Assembly: GCF_019956415.1 (NCBI RefSeq)
Contig: NZ_JAHBDK010000023.1
Location: forward strand, 53,003-117,002
Reading direction: 5' to 3'
DNA length: 64,000 bases
Origin: Pseudomonas sp. GL-B-19
GTDB lineage: Bacteria > Pseudomonadota > Gammaproteobacteria > Pseudomonadales > Pseudomonadaceae
Shown here: piece after piece, positions 17,807 to 29,190 of the stretch
Numbering within the stretch: position 1 is the first letter of the stretch
Layout: each line of letters starts with the position of its first letter
The notes under the pieces: model-generated
The model's input: only the letters and a program-made list of their open reading frames with translations
What the model was told of the DNA's origin: nothing
Databases searched by the model: none
Program-made: the position numbers and the translations under genes

Positions 17807-20130
17807 CAGCGTTTCTTCAACTGCTTGGCGTTGGCGAACAGCGACGCCATCGCGTTGTTGCTCGGGGCCGCCGCGGTGGTTTCCTTGCGCGGTGCGCTGT
17901 TCTGGGACTGGCGTGGCGCCGACCCCGGACGTGCACCGCGAGCGCCGTCGATTTTCTCGCCCGGGGTGTCGCTCATGCGCATCGACAAGCCCACGCGTTT
18001 ACGCGGGATGTCGACTTCCATGACCTTCACTTTCACCACATCACCGGCCTTCACCGCTTCACGCGGATCCTTGATGAACTTCTCCGAAAGTGCAGAGATA
18101 TGCACCAAACCGTCCTGATGCACGCCGATGTCGACGAACGCGCCGAAGTTGGTCACGTTAGTGACGACGCCTTCGAGGATCATGCCCAGTTCGAGATCCT
18201 TGAGGTCCTCGACGCCTTCCTGGAACTCCGCAGTCTTGAACTCAGGACGTGGATCGCGGCCAGGTTTTTCCAACTCTTGCAGAATGTCGGTGACCGTTGG
18301 CAGACCGAAAGTTTCGTCGGTGTACTTCTTCGGATCGAGACGCTTGAGGAAGCTCGCATCGCCGATCAGCGAGCGGATGTCGCGGTCGGTTTCAGCGGCG
18401 ATGCGCTGCACCAGCGGGTAGGCTTCCGGGTGAACGGCCGACGAATCCAGCGGGTTGTCGCCGTTCATCACGCGCAGGAAGCCTGCGGCCTGTTCGAAAG
18501 TTTTTTCGCCCAGACGTGCGACTTTCTTCAACGCGGCGCGGGTTTTGAACGCGCCGTGTTCATCGCGATGGCTGACGATGTTCTGTGCCAGGGTCGCGTT
18601 GAGACCGGAGATGCGCGCCAGCAGCGCCACGGAGGCGGTATTGACGTCGACGCCCACGGCGTTCACGCAGTCCTCGACTACCGCGTCCAGACCGCGCGCC
18701 AGTTTCAGCTGCGAAACGTCGTGCTGGTACTGGCCGACACCGATGGATTTCGGATCGATCTTCACTAGCTCAGCCAGTGGATCCTGCAAGCGACGGGCAA
18801 TCGACACGGCGCCACGGATCGATACGTCCAGATCCGGGAATTCCTTCGAAGCCAGTTCAGATGCCGAGTAAACCGATGCGCCGGCCTCGGAGACCATGAC
18901 TTTGGTCATTTTCATGGCCGGGTATTTTTTGATCAGTTCAGCGGCCAGCTTGTCGGTTTCGCGGCTGGCGGTGCCGTTGCCGATGGCGATCAGGTCAACC
19001 GAATGCTTGGCGCACAGGGCGGCGAGAATCGCGAGGGTCTGATCCCACTTGTTGTGCGGCACGTGCGGATAAACGGTGGCGTGATCCAGCAGCTTGCCGG
19101 TGGCGTCGACCACGGCGACCTTGCAGCCGGTGCGCAGGCCCGGGTCGAGACCCAACGTGGCGCGCGGGCCGGCCGGGGCCGACAGCAGCAAGTCGTGCAG
19201 GTTGTGCGCGAACACGTTGATCGCTTCGGTTTCCGCGCCATCGCGCAGCTCACCCAGCAGGTCGGTTTCGAGGTGGGTGTAGAGCTTGACCTTCCAGGTC
19301 CAGCGCACCACTTCGCCCAGCCATTTGTCGGCGGCGCGGTTCTGGTTCTGGATGCCGAATTGCTGGCCGATCATGCCTTCGCACGGGTGCATGGTGCCCG
19401 GCAGTTCGTCGCCGACTTTCAGCGCAGAGCTCAGAATGCCTTCGTTGCGGCCACGGAAAATAGCGAGCGCGCGGTGCGACGGCATGCTTTTCAGCGGTTC
19501 GTCGTGTTCGAAGTAGTCGCGGAACTTGGCGCCTTCCTCTTCTTTACCCGCAATGACGCGGGCACTGAGGGTGGCTTCTTGCTTCAAGTAGCTGCGCAGT
19601 TTGTCCAGCAGGCCGGCGTCTTCAGCGAAGCGCTCCATGAGGATGTACTTGGCGCCTTCGAGGGCTGCCTTCACATCGGCCACGCCTTTTTCGGCGTTGA
19701 TGAAGCGTGCGGCTTCGGTGTCAGGCGTCAGGGTCGGGTCGTTGAACAGGCCGTCGGCCAGCTCGCCGAGGCCGGCTTCCAGGGCGATCTGGCCCTTGGT
19801 GCGGCGCTTTTGCTTGTACGGCAGGTACAAGTCTTCGAGGCGGGTCTTGGTGTCGGCGAGTTTGATGTCGCGTTCAAGTTGCGGGGTCAGCTTGCCTTGT
19901 TCCTCGATGCTGGCGAGGATACTGATGCGCCGTTCGTCGAGTTCTCGCAGGTAGCGCAGACGCTCTTCCAGATGACGCAACTGGATGTCATCGAGGCTGC
20001 CGGTCACTTCTTTCCGGTAACGGGCGATGAAGGGAACGGTAGAGCCTTCATCGAGTAGCGCGACGGCCGCTTCGACCTGTTGTGGGCGTACACCGAGTTC
20101 CTCGGCGATGCGGCTGTTGATGCTGTCCAT
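17806..20130 (-). CDS. tex: RNA-binding transcription accessory protein Tex
   Basis: 774 residues from the ATG at 20130 ([14 protein letters not shown]); a start five codons earlier is open but not family-like. Domain order: N-terminal helical Tex region, YqgF/RNase H-like fold ([17 protein letters not shown] near 330), helix-hairpin-helix pair (about 495-560) and a C-terminal S1 domain (about 645-715, [26 protein letters not shown]). The last 55 residues are basic and disordered. Tex binds RNA polymerase/nucleic acid and is needed for expression of some virulence genes. Coupled to the downstream thioesterase; divergent from ompR. Confidence 0.95.
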   Translation of the reverse strand: MDSINSRIAEELGVRPQQVEAAVALLDEGSTVPFIARYRKEVTGSLDDIQLRHLEERLRYLRELDERRISILASIEEQGKLTPQLERDIKLADTKTRLEDLYLPYKQKRRTKGQIALEAGLGELADGLFNDPTLTPDTEAARFINAEKGVADVKAALEGAKYILMERFAEDAGLLDKLRSYLKQEATLSARVIAGKEEEGAKFRDYFEHDEPLKSMPSHRALAIFRGRNEGILSSALKVGDELPGTMHPCEGMIGQQFGIQNQNRAADKWLGEVVRWTWKVKLYTHLETDLLGELRDGAETEAINVFAHNLHDLLLSAPAGPRATLGLDPGLRTGCKVAVVDATGKLLDHATVYPHVPHNKWDQTLAILAALCAKHSVDLIAIGNGTASRETDKLAAELIKKYPAMKMTKVMVSEAGASVYSASELASKEFPDLDVSIRGAVSIARRLQDPLAELVKIDPKSIGVGQYQHDVSQLKLARGLDAVVEDCVNAVGVDVNTASVALLARISGLNATLAQNIVSHRDEHGAFKTRAALKKVARLGEKTFEQAAGFLRVMNGDNPLDSSAVHPEAYPLVQRIAAETDRDIRSLIGDASFLKRLDPKKYTDETFGLPTVTDILQELEKPGRDPRPEFKTAEFQEGVEDLKDLELGMILEGVVTNVTNFGAFVDIGVHQDGLVHISALSEKFIKDPREAVKAGDVVKVKVMEVDIPRKRVGLSMRMSDTPGEKIDGARGARPGSAPRQSQNSAPRKETTAAAPSNNAMASLFANAKQLKKR

Positions 20131-20491
20131 AAAACCACCTGACAAATTGTGAAAGCAGGCTCGCAGGCGCAGAATTGAAGGCTCTGCGAGTCTGGTTGAG
20201 CGGCCTGGCCTGCGCCGCTGCCTGGATCAAAGGGCACCCCATTGACCCGTGAAATCGAACAATTACTGCGGGCGGCAGGGAAATAAATAGCGCCTGCCTG
20301 TAGTACCTGTCTGATGTTGCCTGACACAAAACGCCGCGCATTATAACCAGCGTTCGCGTGTTCTGGGGCATCGCGGGCGGGAAGGGTAATGGCCGGTTTA
20401 CTGGCGGTGGAGGAAAAATCTGCTAACAATGCACACGGTGCGTATAACGGCAGCTACGCCATAATGCGCGCCGAGATCAAAGGAGCATCTA
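20131..20491. other. Divergent control region tex / ompR
   Basis: 361 bases with no convincing gene. A CATAAT hexamer at about 20459-20464 lies about 30 bases before ompR and may be its -10 box. The part next to tex holds an imperfect inverted repeat of CTCGCAG/CTGCGAG. Short open frames here are not supported by codon pattern or ribosome sites. Confidence 0.5.
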
Positions 20492-21232
20492 ATGAGCAGC
20501 ACTGCAAACACTGCTGAAGGCGAAAAAATTCTTATTGTTGACGACGATCCGGGGCTCAGCAGCCTGCTGGAGCGCTTTTTCGTCAGCAAGGGCTACCGCG
20601 CCCGCGCCGTTCCGAACACCGAGCAAATGGATCGCCTGCTGGCGCGCGAAGTGTTCAACCTGGTCGTCCTCGACCTGATGCTGCCCGGCGAAGACGGCTT
20701 GACAGCCTGCCGCCGCCTGCGCACGGCGAACAATCAGATCCCCATCATCATGCTGACCGCCAAAGGCGACGAGCTGAGCCGTATCAAGGGCCTGGAACTG
20801 GGCGCCGACGATTACCTGGCCAAGCCGTTCAACCCGGACGAGCTGATGGCCCGCGTCAAAGCGGTCCTGCGTCGTCAGTCGACGCCGGTGCCGGGTGCAC
20901 CGGGCAGCGAAGACGAAAGCGTGACCTTCGGTGATTACGTACTGTCGCTGGCGACCCGCGAACTCAAGCGCGGTGACGAAGTGCACATGCTTACCACCGG
21001 TGAGTTTGCGGTCCTCAAGGCATTGGTCATGAACGCGCGTCAGCCACTGACCCGTGACAAACTGATGAACCTGGCCCGTGGCCGCGAGTGGGATGCCCTG
21101 GAGCGTTCCATCGACGTACAAATATCCCGTCTGCGCCGGATGATCGAACCCGATCCGTCCAAGCCGCGTTACATCCAGACAGTCTGGGGCGTGGGCTACG
21201 TGTTCGTTCCGGATGGCGCCGCCACCAAGTGA
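20492..21232 (+). CDS. ompR: Response regulator OmpR (AmgR)
   Basis: 246-residue OmpR-type regulator: receiver domain at about 12-125 with phospho-acceptor D61 (VVLDLMLPGEDG), acidic pocket DDD at 17-19 and K110 region (AKPF), then a winged helix DNA-binding domain at about 145-240 (RQPLTRDKLMNLARGREW, RRMIEPDPSKPRYIQTVWGVGY). With EnvZ 104 bases downstream it forms a two-component system. In P. aeruginosa the equivalent pair next to tex is AmgRS, which answers envelope stress and aminoglycosides; the same role is inferred here. Confidence 0.94.
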   Translation: MSSTANTAEGEKILIVDDDPGLSSLLERFFVSKGYRARAVPNTEQMDRLLAREVFNLVVLDLMLPGEDGLTACRRLRTANNQIPIIMLTAKGDELSRIKGLELGADDYLAKPFNPDELMARVKAVLRRQSTPVPGAPGSEDESVTFGDYVLSLATRELKRGDEVHMLTTGEFAVLKALVMNARQPLTRDKLMNLARGREWDALERSIDVQISRLRRMIEPDPSKPRYIQTVWGVGYVFVPDGAATK

Positions 21233-21242
21233 TCGGCGATTT

Positions 21243-21320
21243 GTAGGAGCGGGTCTTGCGGGCAATGTTGCCCGCAGACTCGCGATCCGCAATATGCGAG
21301 CATCGCTCGCTCCTGCAAGT
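21243..21320. repeat. Imperfect REP-like hairpin between ompR and envZ
   Basis: TGTAGGAGCGGGTCTTGCGG begins the element and CGCTCGCTCCTGCA ends it. Inside, TTGCGGGCAA tg TTGCCCGCA (about 21255-21276) is a near-perfect hairpin. It may lower envZ expression relative to ompR. Confidence 0.7.
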
Positions 21321-21335
21321 GTGTAGCGGCTATCC

Positions 21336-22649
21336 ATGAAAACCCCCGTTTGGTTCCCCCAGAGCTTCTTCTCCCGCACCCTTTGGCTGGTGCTGATCGT
21401 CGTCCTGTTTTCCAAGGCACTGACCCTGGTTTATCTGTTGATGAACGAAGACGTGCTGGTGGATCGTCAATACAGCCACGGCGTCGCCCTGACACTGCGC
21501 GCCTATTGGGCCGCCGATGAAGAAAACCGCACTAAGATCGCCGATGCCGCCACGCTGATCCGGGTGGTGGGGGCCGGTGTGCCGGAAGGTGAGCACCATT
21601 GGCCGTACAGCGAGATATACCAGCGGCAGATGCAGGCCGAACTGGGTGCCGACACCGAAGTGCGATTACGCATGCACTCGCCGCCAGCGCTGTGGGTCCG
21701 GGCGCCAAGCCTGGGCGATGGCTGGTTGAAAGTGCCGCTGTACCCGCATCCTCTGCGTGGCCAGAAAATCTGGAACGTGCTCGGCTGGTTCCTCGCCATT
21801 GGCTTGCTGTCGACCGCATCGGCATGGATCTTCGTCAGTCAACTCAATCAACCGTTAAAGCGTCTGGTGTATGCCGCAAGGCAACTCGGCCAGGGGCGCA
21901 GTGTGCGATTGCCCATCAGCGACACCCCAAGTGAAATGACCGAGGTGTATCGCGCCTTCAACCAGATGGCAGAAGACGTCGAACAGGCCGGTCGCGAACG
22001 TGAGCTGATGCTGGCCGGTGTGTCCCACGACTTGCGGACCCCCTTGACCCGTTTGCGTCTGTCCCTGGAGTTGATGGGAGATCGCACCGATCTCACCGAC
22101 GACATGGTGCGCGACATCGAAGACATGGACGCGATCCTCGACCAGTTCCTGGCGTTCATTCGTGATGGCCGTGACGAATCGGTGGAAGAGGTGGACTTGA
22201 GCGACCTGGTTCGCGAAGTCGCTGCGCCGTACAACCAGAATGCAGAAAAGGTCCGTTTGCGCCTGGAACCGATCCAGCCATTTCCGTTGCGTCGGGTGTC
22301 GATGAAACGCCTGTTGAACAACCTGATCGGCAATGCCTTGCACCACGCAGGCAGCGGCGTTGAGGTGGCGGCCTATGTCTCTGGTGATACCAGCGCGCCG
22401 TATGTGGTGCTGAGTGTCATGGACCGTGGGGCGGGGATTGATCCTGCTGAACTTGAAGCAATCTTCAACCCGTTCACTCGGGGTGATCGTGCCCGGGGCG
22501 GGAAGGGGACTGGTTTGGGGCTGGCGATCGTGAAGCGGATTGCTTCGATGCATGGCGGGAATGTTGAGTTGCGCAATCGTTCCGGAGGCGGGCTGGAAGC
22601 GCGGGTGCGGTTGCCGTTGGGGTTGATGTTGCCTCGGGATGCGGTTTAA
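21336..22649 (+). CDS. envZ: Sensor histidine kinase EnvZ (AmgS)
   Basis: 437-residue inner-membrane kinase. Membrane segments at about 15-37 and 148-170 flank a periplasmic sensor of about 110 residues. A HAMP domain follows (about 170-222), then the dimerisation domain with the phospho-histidine in GVSHDLRTPLTRLR (about H231), and an ATPase domain with N-box NNLIGNALHHA, DRGAGI and GKGTGLGLAI. It phosphorylates and dephosphorylates OmpR. The periplasmic loop is larger than in enteric EnvZ only slightly; the ligand is unknown. Confidence 0.94.
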   Translation: MKTPVWFPQSFFSRTLWLVLIVVLFSKALTLVYLLMNEDVLVDRQYSHGVALTLRAYWAADEENRTKIADAATLIRVVGAGVPEGEHHWPYSEIYQRQMQAELGADTEVRLRMHSPPALWVRAPSLGDGWLKVPLYPHPLRGQKIWNVLGWFLAIGLLSTASAWIFVSQLNQPLKRLVYAARQLGQGRSVRLPISDTPSEMTEVYRAFNQMAEDVEQAGRERELMLAGVSHDLRTPLTRLRLSLELMGDRTDLTDDMVRDIEDMDAILDQFLAFIRDGRDESVEEVDLSDLVREVAAPYNQNAEKVRLRLEPIQPFPLRRVSMKRLLNNLIGNALHHAGSGVEVAAYVSGDTSAPYVVLSVMDRGAGIDPAELEAIFNPFTRGDRARGGKGTGLGLAIVKRIASMHGGNVELRNRSGGGLEARVRLPLGLMLPRDAV

Positions 22650-22680
22650 CAGCTGACATCTTGGCTGGGGCTGATGGCCC

Positions 22681-22747
22681 CTTCGCGAGCAGGCTCGCTC
22701 CCACAATGAGTACGCGGTCAACTGTGGGAGCGAGCCTGCTCGCGAAG
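22681..22747. repeat. REP pair between envZ and rimK
   Basis: CTTCGCGAGCAGGCTCGCTC and its exact complement enclose about 25 bases. It lies between the convergent envZ and rimK genes. Confidence 0.9.
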
Positions 22748-22777
22748 GCGGCCTCCCTGCCGCCACATAAGTCTGGC

Positions 22778-23683
22778 TTAACCCTTCCCTTTGGTCCGCG
22801 TCATATTCGGCCCGCCATTCTTCTCCAGATGCTCAATGATGATCCCCGCCACATTCTTCCCAGTGGTGGTTTCAATCCCTTCCAGACCCGGTGACGAGTT
22901 CACTTCCATCACCAGCGGCCCGTGATTGGAGCGCAGGATGTCCACCCCTGCCACTGCCAGGCCCATCACCTTCGCCGCACGCAACGCGGTCATGCGTTCT
23001 TCCGGTGTGATCTTGATCAGGCTGGCGCTGCCGCCCCGATGCAGGTTGGAGCGAAACTCGCCAGGCTTGGCCTGGCGCTTCATCGCTGCGATCACCTTGT
23101 CGCCGACTACGAAGCATCGAATGTCGGCACCGCCGGCTTCCTTGATGTACTCCTGAACCATGATGTTCTGCTTCAGGCCCATGAACGCTTCGATCACCGA
23201 CTCTGCCGCCGTCGCCGTTTCACACAGCACCACGCCAATGCCTTGGGTGCCTTCCAATACCTTGATCACCAGCGGGGCGCCGTTGACCATGTCGATCAGG
23301 TCGGGAATGTCGTCCGGTGAGTGAGCAAACCCGGTCACCGGCAAACCGATCCCGCGACGTGACAGCAATTGCAACGAACGCAGTTTGTCCCGCGAACGGG
23401 CAATGGCCACCGATTCATTGAGCGGAAATACGCCCATCATTTCGAACTGACGCAACACCGCGCAGCCATAAAACGTTACCGACGCACCGATCCGGGGGAT
23501 CACCGCGTCGAAACCTTCCAGCGGCTTGCCGCGGTAGTGGATCTGCGGCTTGTGGCTGGCAATGTTCATGTAGGCGCGCAGGGTGTCGATCACCACCATT
23601 TCATGGCCACGCTCGGTACCGGCTTCAACCAGACGACGAGTGGAATACAGACGCGGGTTCCGCGACAGCACAGCGATCTTCAT
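22778..23683 (-). CDS. rimK: Ribosomal protein S6 glutamate ligase RimK
   Basis: ATP-grasp ligase of 301 residues that adds glutamates to the C-terminus of ribosomal protein S6. Features: N-terminal [24 protein letters not shown]-grasp core with [15 protein letters not shown] at about 135-150, and the metal-binding end [15 protein letters not shown]. Its ATG overlaps the stop of rimB by four bases (ATGA). In P. fluorescens the Rim proteins (RimA, RimB, RimK) tune ribosome function and niche adaptation; the same three-gene order is visible here. Confidence 0.95.
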   Translation of the reverse strand: MKIAVLSRNPRLYSTRRLVEAGTERGHEMVVIDTLRAYMNIASHKPQIHYRGKPLEGFDAVIPRIGASVTFYGCAVLRQFEMMGVFPLNESVAIARSRDKLRSLQLLSRRGIGLPVTGFAHSPDDIPDLIDMVNGAPLVIKVLEGTQGIGVVLCETATAAESVIEAFMGLKQNIMVQEYIKEAGGADIRCFVVGDKVIAAMKRQAKPGEFRSNLHRGGSASLIKITPEERMTALRAAKVMGLAVAGVDILRSNHGPLVMEVNSSPGLEGIETTTGKNVAGIIIEHLEKNGGPNMTRTKGKG

Positions 23684-24159
23684 GCAACACCTGTGGAGGA
23701 GGTAGATACCGGGAACACCGGCTTGTCTTGTACGTACTTAATGCCTGGATTGACCACCAACTGGCCGTGAATCAAGGCTTTGGAGCCGAGTAGCAGGCGA
23801 TAACGCATGGATTTGCGGCAGGCGAGCGTGAACTCGACCCGCCAGACCCGATCACCGAGGGCCAGGGTGGTGCTGACCACGTATCGCTTCTGCGCCTGAC
23901 CGTTGGAGCTTTTAATGGTTTTCATCGTCACCAGCGGCGCTTCGCAGCGTCGATGACGCAATTGCACCACCGTGCCCAAGTGCGCGGTGAAGCGTACCCA
24001 CTGTTCGCCATCGCGCTCGAACGGCTCGATGTCGGTGGCATGCAGGCTGGAGGTGCTGGCACCGGTGTCGATTTTTGCCCGCAGGCCCGCGACTCCCAAA
24101 TCCGGGAGCGCCACCCACTCGCGCAGACCGACAACGGTCAAATGGTCAAATGTCTTCAA
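23680..24159 (-). CDS. rimB: RimB, retropepsin-like RimK-associated protease
   Basis: 159 residues of the ATP-dependent zinc protease/DUF785 family. It has a retropepsin-like active site [13 protein letters not shown] with D31. It starts at TTG (LKTFDHLTV read as Met) and this TTG overlaps the TGA of the upstream small frame by four bases (TTGA), which suggests translational coupling. RimB is described as removing or trimming glutamates added to S6, opposing RimK. ATG starts further in are inside the conserved region, so TTG is preferred. Confidence 0.87.
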   Translation of the reverse strand: MKTFDHLTVVGLREWVALPDLGVAGLRAKIDTGASTSSLHATDIEPFERDGEQWVRFTAHLGTVVQLRHRRCEAPLVTMKTIKSSNGQAQKRYVVSTTLALGDRVWRVEFTLACRKSMRYRLLLGSKALIHGQLVVNPGIKYVQDKPVFPVSTSSTGVA

Positions 24160-24296
24160 AGTTGCTCAACCGGTAGAAACCGCTCGGCCCGCAAGCGGCC
24201 GAATTCGCGGTATTCACGCAGAATAATGGTTAAAAGGCGACAGATATCTACGGCCCGGATTTCCAGCCCCTCGGGGAGGTTCTGGAATGCGTGCAT
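24156..24296 (-). CDS. rimA: Small protein, candidate RimA
   Basis: 46 residues starting MHAFQNLPEGLEIRAVD. It is helical and basic in its second half (REYREFGRLRAERF) and has no signal peptide. Its stop overlaps the rimB start by four bases. P. fluorescens has a small rimA gene at the head of rimABK, so this is the likely RimA; I cannot compare sequence. The frame is open further upstream but that part would overlap the hslR start and is not needed. The 79-base gap to hslR must hold both divergent promoters. Confidence 0.6.
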   Translation of the reverse strand: MHAFQNLPEGLEIRAVDICRLLTIILREYREFGRLRAERFLPVEQL

Positions 24297-24375
24297 TGTA
24301 ATCCGAGCCGGTGCAATTCTTGGTACGACTGAAACGGTAGTACAGTTCAGCAATATTTCAGAGTGAGGAAATTCC

Positions 24376-24783
24376 ATGGCACAAAAAAACGAAGAGGACG
24401 ACAAAGTCCGTCTCGATAAATGGTTATGGGCCGCGCGTTTTTACAAAACCCGTGCCTTGGCCAAGGCGGCGATTGAAAGCGGCAAGGTGCATTGCCGGGG
24501 CGAACGTTGTAAGCCAGGCAAGGAGCCAAGAGTAGGTGATGAGTTCGTGATCCGCGCCGGTTTCGAAGAGCGTACGGTGGTGGTTCAAGCGTTATCCATT
24601 GTTCGCCGTGGCGCGCCGGAGGCTCAGACGTTGTATGCCGAAACCGAAGCCAGCATCGCCAAACGCGAAAACGCCGCCGCCCAGCGCAAAGCGGGTGCGC
24701 TGGGGATGACCACCGATGGCAAACCGAGCAAGAAACAGCGGCGGGATTTGTTCAAGTTCCGTGGTAGCAGCAACGACGAGTAG
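24376..24783 (+). CDS. hslR: Heat shock protein 15 (Hsp15)
   Basis: 135-residue S4-domain protein that binds the stalled 50S subunit carrying nascent chain. S4 RNA-binding motif at about 9-60 (VRLDKWLWAARFYKTRALAKAAIESGKV) and basic C-terminus (KPSKKQRRDLFKFRG). ATG preceded by GTGAGGAAATTCC. Divergent from rimA/B/K. Chromosomal neighbour of hslO as in other Pseudomonas. Confidence 0.94.
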   Translation: MAQKNEEDDKVRLDKWLWAARFYKTRALAKAAIESGKVHCRGERCKPGKEPRVGDEFVIRAGFEERTVVVQALSIVRRGAPEAQTLYAETEASIAKRENAAAQRKAGALGMTTDGKPSKKQRRDLFKFRGSSNDE

Positions 24784-24816
24784 GACAGGAATTTCTCGGG
24801 CGATGTTCAGTCCGTC

Positions 24817-24882
24817 ATCGCGGGCAAGCCCGCTCCCACAAGGGATATACGATATTTTGTGGGAGCATGGCTTGCCCGCGAT
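24817..24882. repeat. REP-like inverted pair, GCGGGCAAGCC family
   Basis: ATCGCGGGCAAGCCCGCTCC and an inverted variant (GGGAGCATGGCTTGCCCGCG) about 20 bases apart. The same core recurs at 45145-45214. Confidence 0.85.
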
Positions 24883-25089
24883 CGAGTGCGCAGCACTCGC
24901 CAGATGCCACCGGATCTCCGGGGAAGACTTGCAATTACCCGGTTGAGCAACCATATCGGGTGATTCGCCAGCGGCGCATCGAGCGGATACACAGCCACTC
25001 GTCGAAAATCACCACAGCCTCTGCGCCATGGGCCATAACCAGAAGGCCAACGGCGTCAGTGGCCAAGGATCGCGCACTGTGCACCTTGC

Positions 25090-25118
25090 TTGGAACAAGC
25101 CCGGATTGTTCATAAAAT
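25090..25118 (+). promoter_or_regulatory. Likely promoter of hslO
   Basis: TTGGAA and TAAAAT separated by exactly 17 bases, about 97 bases before the hslO ATG. It fits sigma-70 (4/6 and 5/6); a sigma-32 promoter might be expected for hslO but CTTGAAA/CCCCAT boxes are not seen. Confidence 0.5.
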
Positions 25119-25214
25119 GCCGGCCATGGCCTAGCGTTGCGCATCCAAGGGTGATTGCAGGCACGCGATCCTGACCGTTGAAACCCATTGTCACCACTTC
25201 AGATACCCAGACCT

Positions 25215-26117
25215 ATGACCGACCTACCGGATAACGACTTCACCCAACGCTTCATCTTCGATGACAGCGACACCCGTGGCGAGCTGGTCTCGTTGGAGCT
25301 CAGCTACGCCGAAGTCCTGGCCAAACACGCCTACCCGGAGCCGGTCGCGCAATTGCTTGGCGAACTGATGGCGGCGGCATCGCTGCTGGTCGGCGCGCTG
25401 AAGTTCGATGGCTTGCTGATCCTTCAGGCCCGTTCCGACGGCCCGATCCCGTTGCTGATGATCGAGTGCTCCAGCGAGCGCGATATCCGCGGCCTGGCCC
25501 GTTACGAGGCCGACCGGATCGCCCCCGATGCGACGCTCGCCGACCTGATGCCCAACGGCGTACTGGCGCTGACGGTCGACCCGACCCATGGTCAGCGTTA
25601 CCAGGGCATCGTCGACCTCGACGGCGAAACCCTGTCCGAGTGCTTCACTAATTACTTCGTCATGTCCCAACAGGTAGGCACCCGCTTCTGGCTGTACGCC
25701 GATGGCCGTCGCGCCCGTGGCCTGCTGCTGCAGCAACTGCCCGCCGACCGCTTGAAAGACGAAGAAGAACGCGCCGCCAGCTGGCAGCACATCACCGCGC
25801 TGGGCAGCACCCTGACCGCTGATGAATTGCTGGGACTGGACAACGAAACCGTGCTCCATCGCCTCTATCACGAAGAGCAGGTGCGTCTGTTCGACGTGCA
25901 AAAGCTGCGCTTCCGTTGCAGCTGCTCGCGTGAACGTTCGGCCAATGCTCTGGTCAGTTTGGGTGTTGAAGATGCGCAAAATCTGGTGGTCGAGCACGGT
26001 GGCAACATCGAGATCGATTGCCAGTTCTGCAATCAACGTTACCTGTTCGATGCCGCCGATATCGCCCAATTATTCGCCGGTGCGGGCGTCGACACGCCGT
26101 CAGATACCCGTCACTAA
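25215..26117 (+). CDS. hslO: Redox-regulated chaperone Hsp33
   Basis: 300-residue chaperone that becomes active on oxidation. The zinc/redox switch is intact: C235-x-C237 (RCSCS) and C269-x2-C272 (CQFCNQ). The N-terminal part holds the Hsp33 fold ([33 protein letters not shown]). Start chosen is the ATG at 25215 ([15 protein letters not shown]); an upstream TTG frame adds nine unlikely residues. It is monocistronic, between hslR and pckA. Confidence 0.95.
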   Translation: MTDLPDNDFTQRFIFDDSDTRGELVSLELSYAEVLAKHAYPEPVAQLLGELMAAASLLVGALKFDGLLILQARSDGPIPLLMIECSSERDIRGLARYEADRIAPDATLADLMPNGVLALTVDPTHGQRYQGIVDLDGETLSECFTNYFVMSQQVGTRFWLYADGRRARGLLLQQLPADRLKDEEERAASWQHITALGSTLTADELLGLDNETVLHRLYHEEQVRLFDVQKLRFRCSCSRERSANALVSLGVEDAQNLVVEHGGNIEIDCQFCNQRYLFDAADIAQLFAGAGVDTPSDTRH

Positions 26118-26237
26118 AACGGTTCAGCGCAGGTAAATTCACTGGTTAGTGCCGGTATTACGCCGTAACGACGGGAGGGCCCTACTTTTTTTGGGCTTTT
26201 CTGGCATAATCCGGCCCACTTTTTCTCGCGGTAGTAG

Positions 26238-27839
<1,602 letters not shown>

Positions 27840-27863
27840 GATTTGGTCTGACGCAATGAAAAA

Positions 27864-27887
27864 GCCGCCCTTTGGGGCGGCTTTTTT
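27864..27887 (+). terminator. Terminator after pckA
   Basis: GCCGCCC TTTG GGGCGGC followed by six T and preceded by five A, so it can act in both directions between convergent pckA and the DMT transporter gene. Confidence 0.93.
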
Positions 27888-27900
27888 GTGGGCGCTGGTT

Positions 27901-28767
27901 TCAGGTTTTTAGATGCAGCACGAACGCGCCAACCAAGACCAAAACGACACCCAGCACCTGCACCTTCGCCAGTCTTTCCTTGAAGAACACATACCCCAGA
28001 ATGGCGGCAATTCCGCCGGACAACGTGCTGATCACCGTCACCACCGAAACCGACCCCGCCACTGCGCCCCAAGCGAAAGAGGAGAACCCACCGAGGTTCA
28101 TCAGGCTGGCACCGGTCAATGTCATGCAGTTTTTCAACGGCGGAATTTTCAAGCCGTCCTTGATCTTCAACACCATCAATACCAGCACGACCAGTCCCAC
28201 CAGATAGGCAAGCCAGAGCATCGTCACCGGCCCAAGCACCGGAAGAACGAAGTGGCCTTGCAGCCAGAAACTGGTGCCATAAAAAACAGCCGCCAGAAGC
28301 GCATAGGCAATCGAGCTGCTGGCCTGAGTGGTATGTGGAAGCTTCGAATCGGCGTGGATGCTGGAAAGGAGGACTCCGATCACGCAGAGTGCAATGCACA
28401 ATAATTGGATCAAATTGATCTGTTCACCTGCCGCCCAGGACAGCAACGTAGTGACTACACCGTAGGAGGTCACGAGCGGCGCGACGATAGACGCTTTGCC
28501 GAGGGCGAATGCCTTGGACAACGCCAAGGCACCGGACACGGTGAGCACGGCGGCGGCAATGCCGAACAGCCAGACATCGAGCGATGCCGACATCGATTTG
28601 AGAATGAAGGCAGGAAAGGCGATCAGCAGCAAGCTCATGATGCTGAAGCCCAGCGCTTGACCGAAATACACTGCGCGTTTGACGCCGACCGCACGGGCGT
28701 TCAAACCCACTAGAAAATCCGTGCCGCCCCAAAGCAAGGCAGCGAGTAAACCCATCAATACGTCCAC
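27901..28767 (-). CDS. DMT-family (EamA) transporter
   Basis: 288-residue inner-membrane protein with about ten hydrophobic segments in two EamA repeats (1-140 and 150-288). Start is GTG at 28767 with AAGGA six bases upstream; an ATG four codons in is an alternative. It opens MDVLMGLLAALLWGGTDFLVG, and the second repeat contains SSIAYALLAAVFYGTSFW. Members export metabolites such as amino acids or drugs; substrate unknown. It borders the accessory region at 28.8-34.5 kb, so it may be the last core gene on this side. Confidence 0.88.
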   Translation of the reverse strand: MDVLMGLLAALLWGGTDFLVGLNARAVGVKRAVYFGQALGFSIMSLLLIAFPAFILKSMSASLDVWLFGIAAAVLTVSGALALSKAFALGKASIVAPLVTSYGVVTTLLSWAAGEQINLIQLLCIALCVIGVLLSSIHADSKLPHTTQASSSIAYALLAAVFYGTSFWLQGHFVLPVLGPVTMLWLAYLVGLVVLVLMVLKIKDGLKIPPLKNCMTLTGASLMNLGGFSSFAWGAVAGSVSVVTVISTLSGGIAAILGYVFFKERLAKVQVLGVVLVLVGAFVLHLKT

Positions 28768-28798
28768 GCTATGTCCTTATAGGTGCGCGCTGCGGACG

Positions 28799-28970
28799 TT
28801 AGAGGCTTTCCAGCGTCTGCGTGCCCAGCGTTGGGCCTTAATGGCCTGATAGAGCATTGCGATGGTCAGTGGCAGTTTGTCGCCACGTCCCTTGGCTTTA
28901 CGTTTGAGGAACACATCGTAGCCTTCGGGTTGGAAGTGGCGATAGGTGTCGTAATCGATGGAGAGGTTTC
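28799..28970 (-). pseudogene. Remnant of a DUF1493 (acyl-carrier-like) gene
   Basis: Reading the minus strand gives IDYDTYRHFQPEG, KGRGDK, PLTIAMLYQAIKAQRW, clearly related to the C-terminal half of the two intact copies at 29191-29544 and 31128-31481. The 5' half is missing. After QRW the frame slips: restoring one G would give GTQTLESL and the TAA at 28799-28801, so there is a one-base deletion near the end. Confidence 0.85.
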
Positions 28971-29012
28971 AAAGTGTTAGACACATGCACGCACCACAAC
29001 CTGCCTAACTCG

Positions 29013-29108
29013 CTATGTGTTGGGTAAACGAGCTGGTTTCAGGCGTTCGCCGAGGTCAGTAAGCAGTCATGCATTACACGGTAGGAGGGACGCTGTTTTT
29101 CTAGCCAT
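29013..29108 (-). pseudogene. Internally deleted remnant of the HipB-like regulator gene
   Basis: Starts MARKTASLLP like the intact gene at 30557-31045 (MARKTAPLLP). It then meets a TGA after codon 13, still matches LLTDLGERLK in sequence, and jumps from the codons for ARL directly to the last codons PN and the stop. About 130 codons are lost. The spacer to the next DUF1493 gene is nearly the same as in the intact unit. Confidence 0.85.
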
Positions 29109-29190
29109 GAAGCTAATATTCCTTCACTTCTGAGGTGATAGCGCCAGAATAATTGCAGTTATGTGTGCTGTTTCAGACGTGGCATCTGCT

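Larger units (their letters stand above)
24784..25214. other. Gap hslR-hslO
   Basis: 431 bases without a supported gene. It holds a REP-like pair (24817-24882) and a likely promoter for hslO (25090-25118). Short open frames across it lack ribosome sites. Confidence 0.5.
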
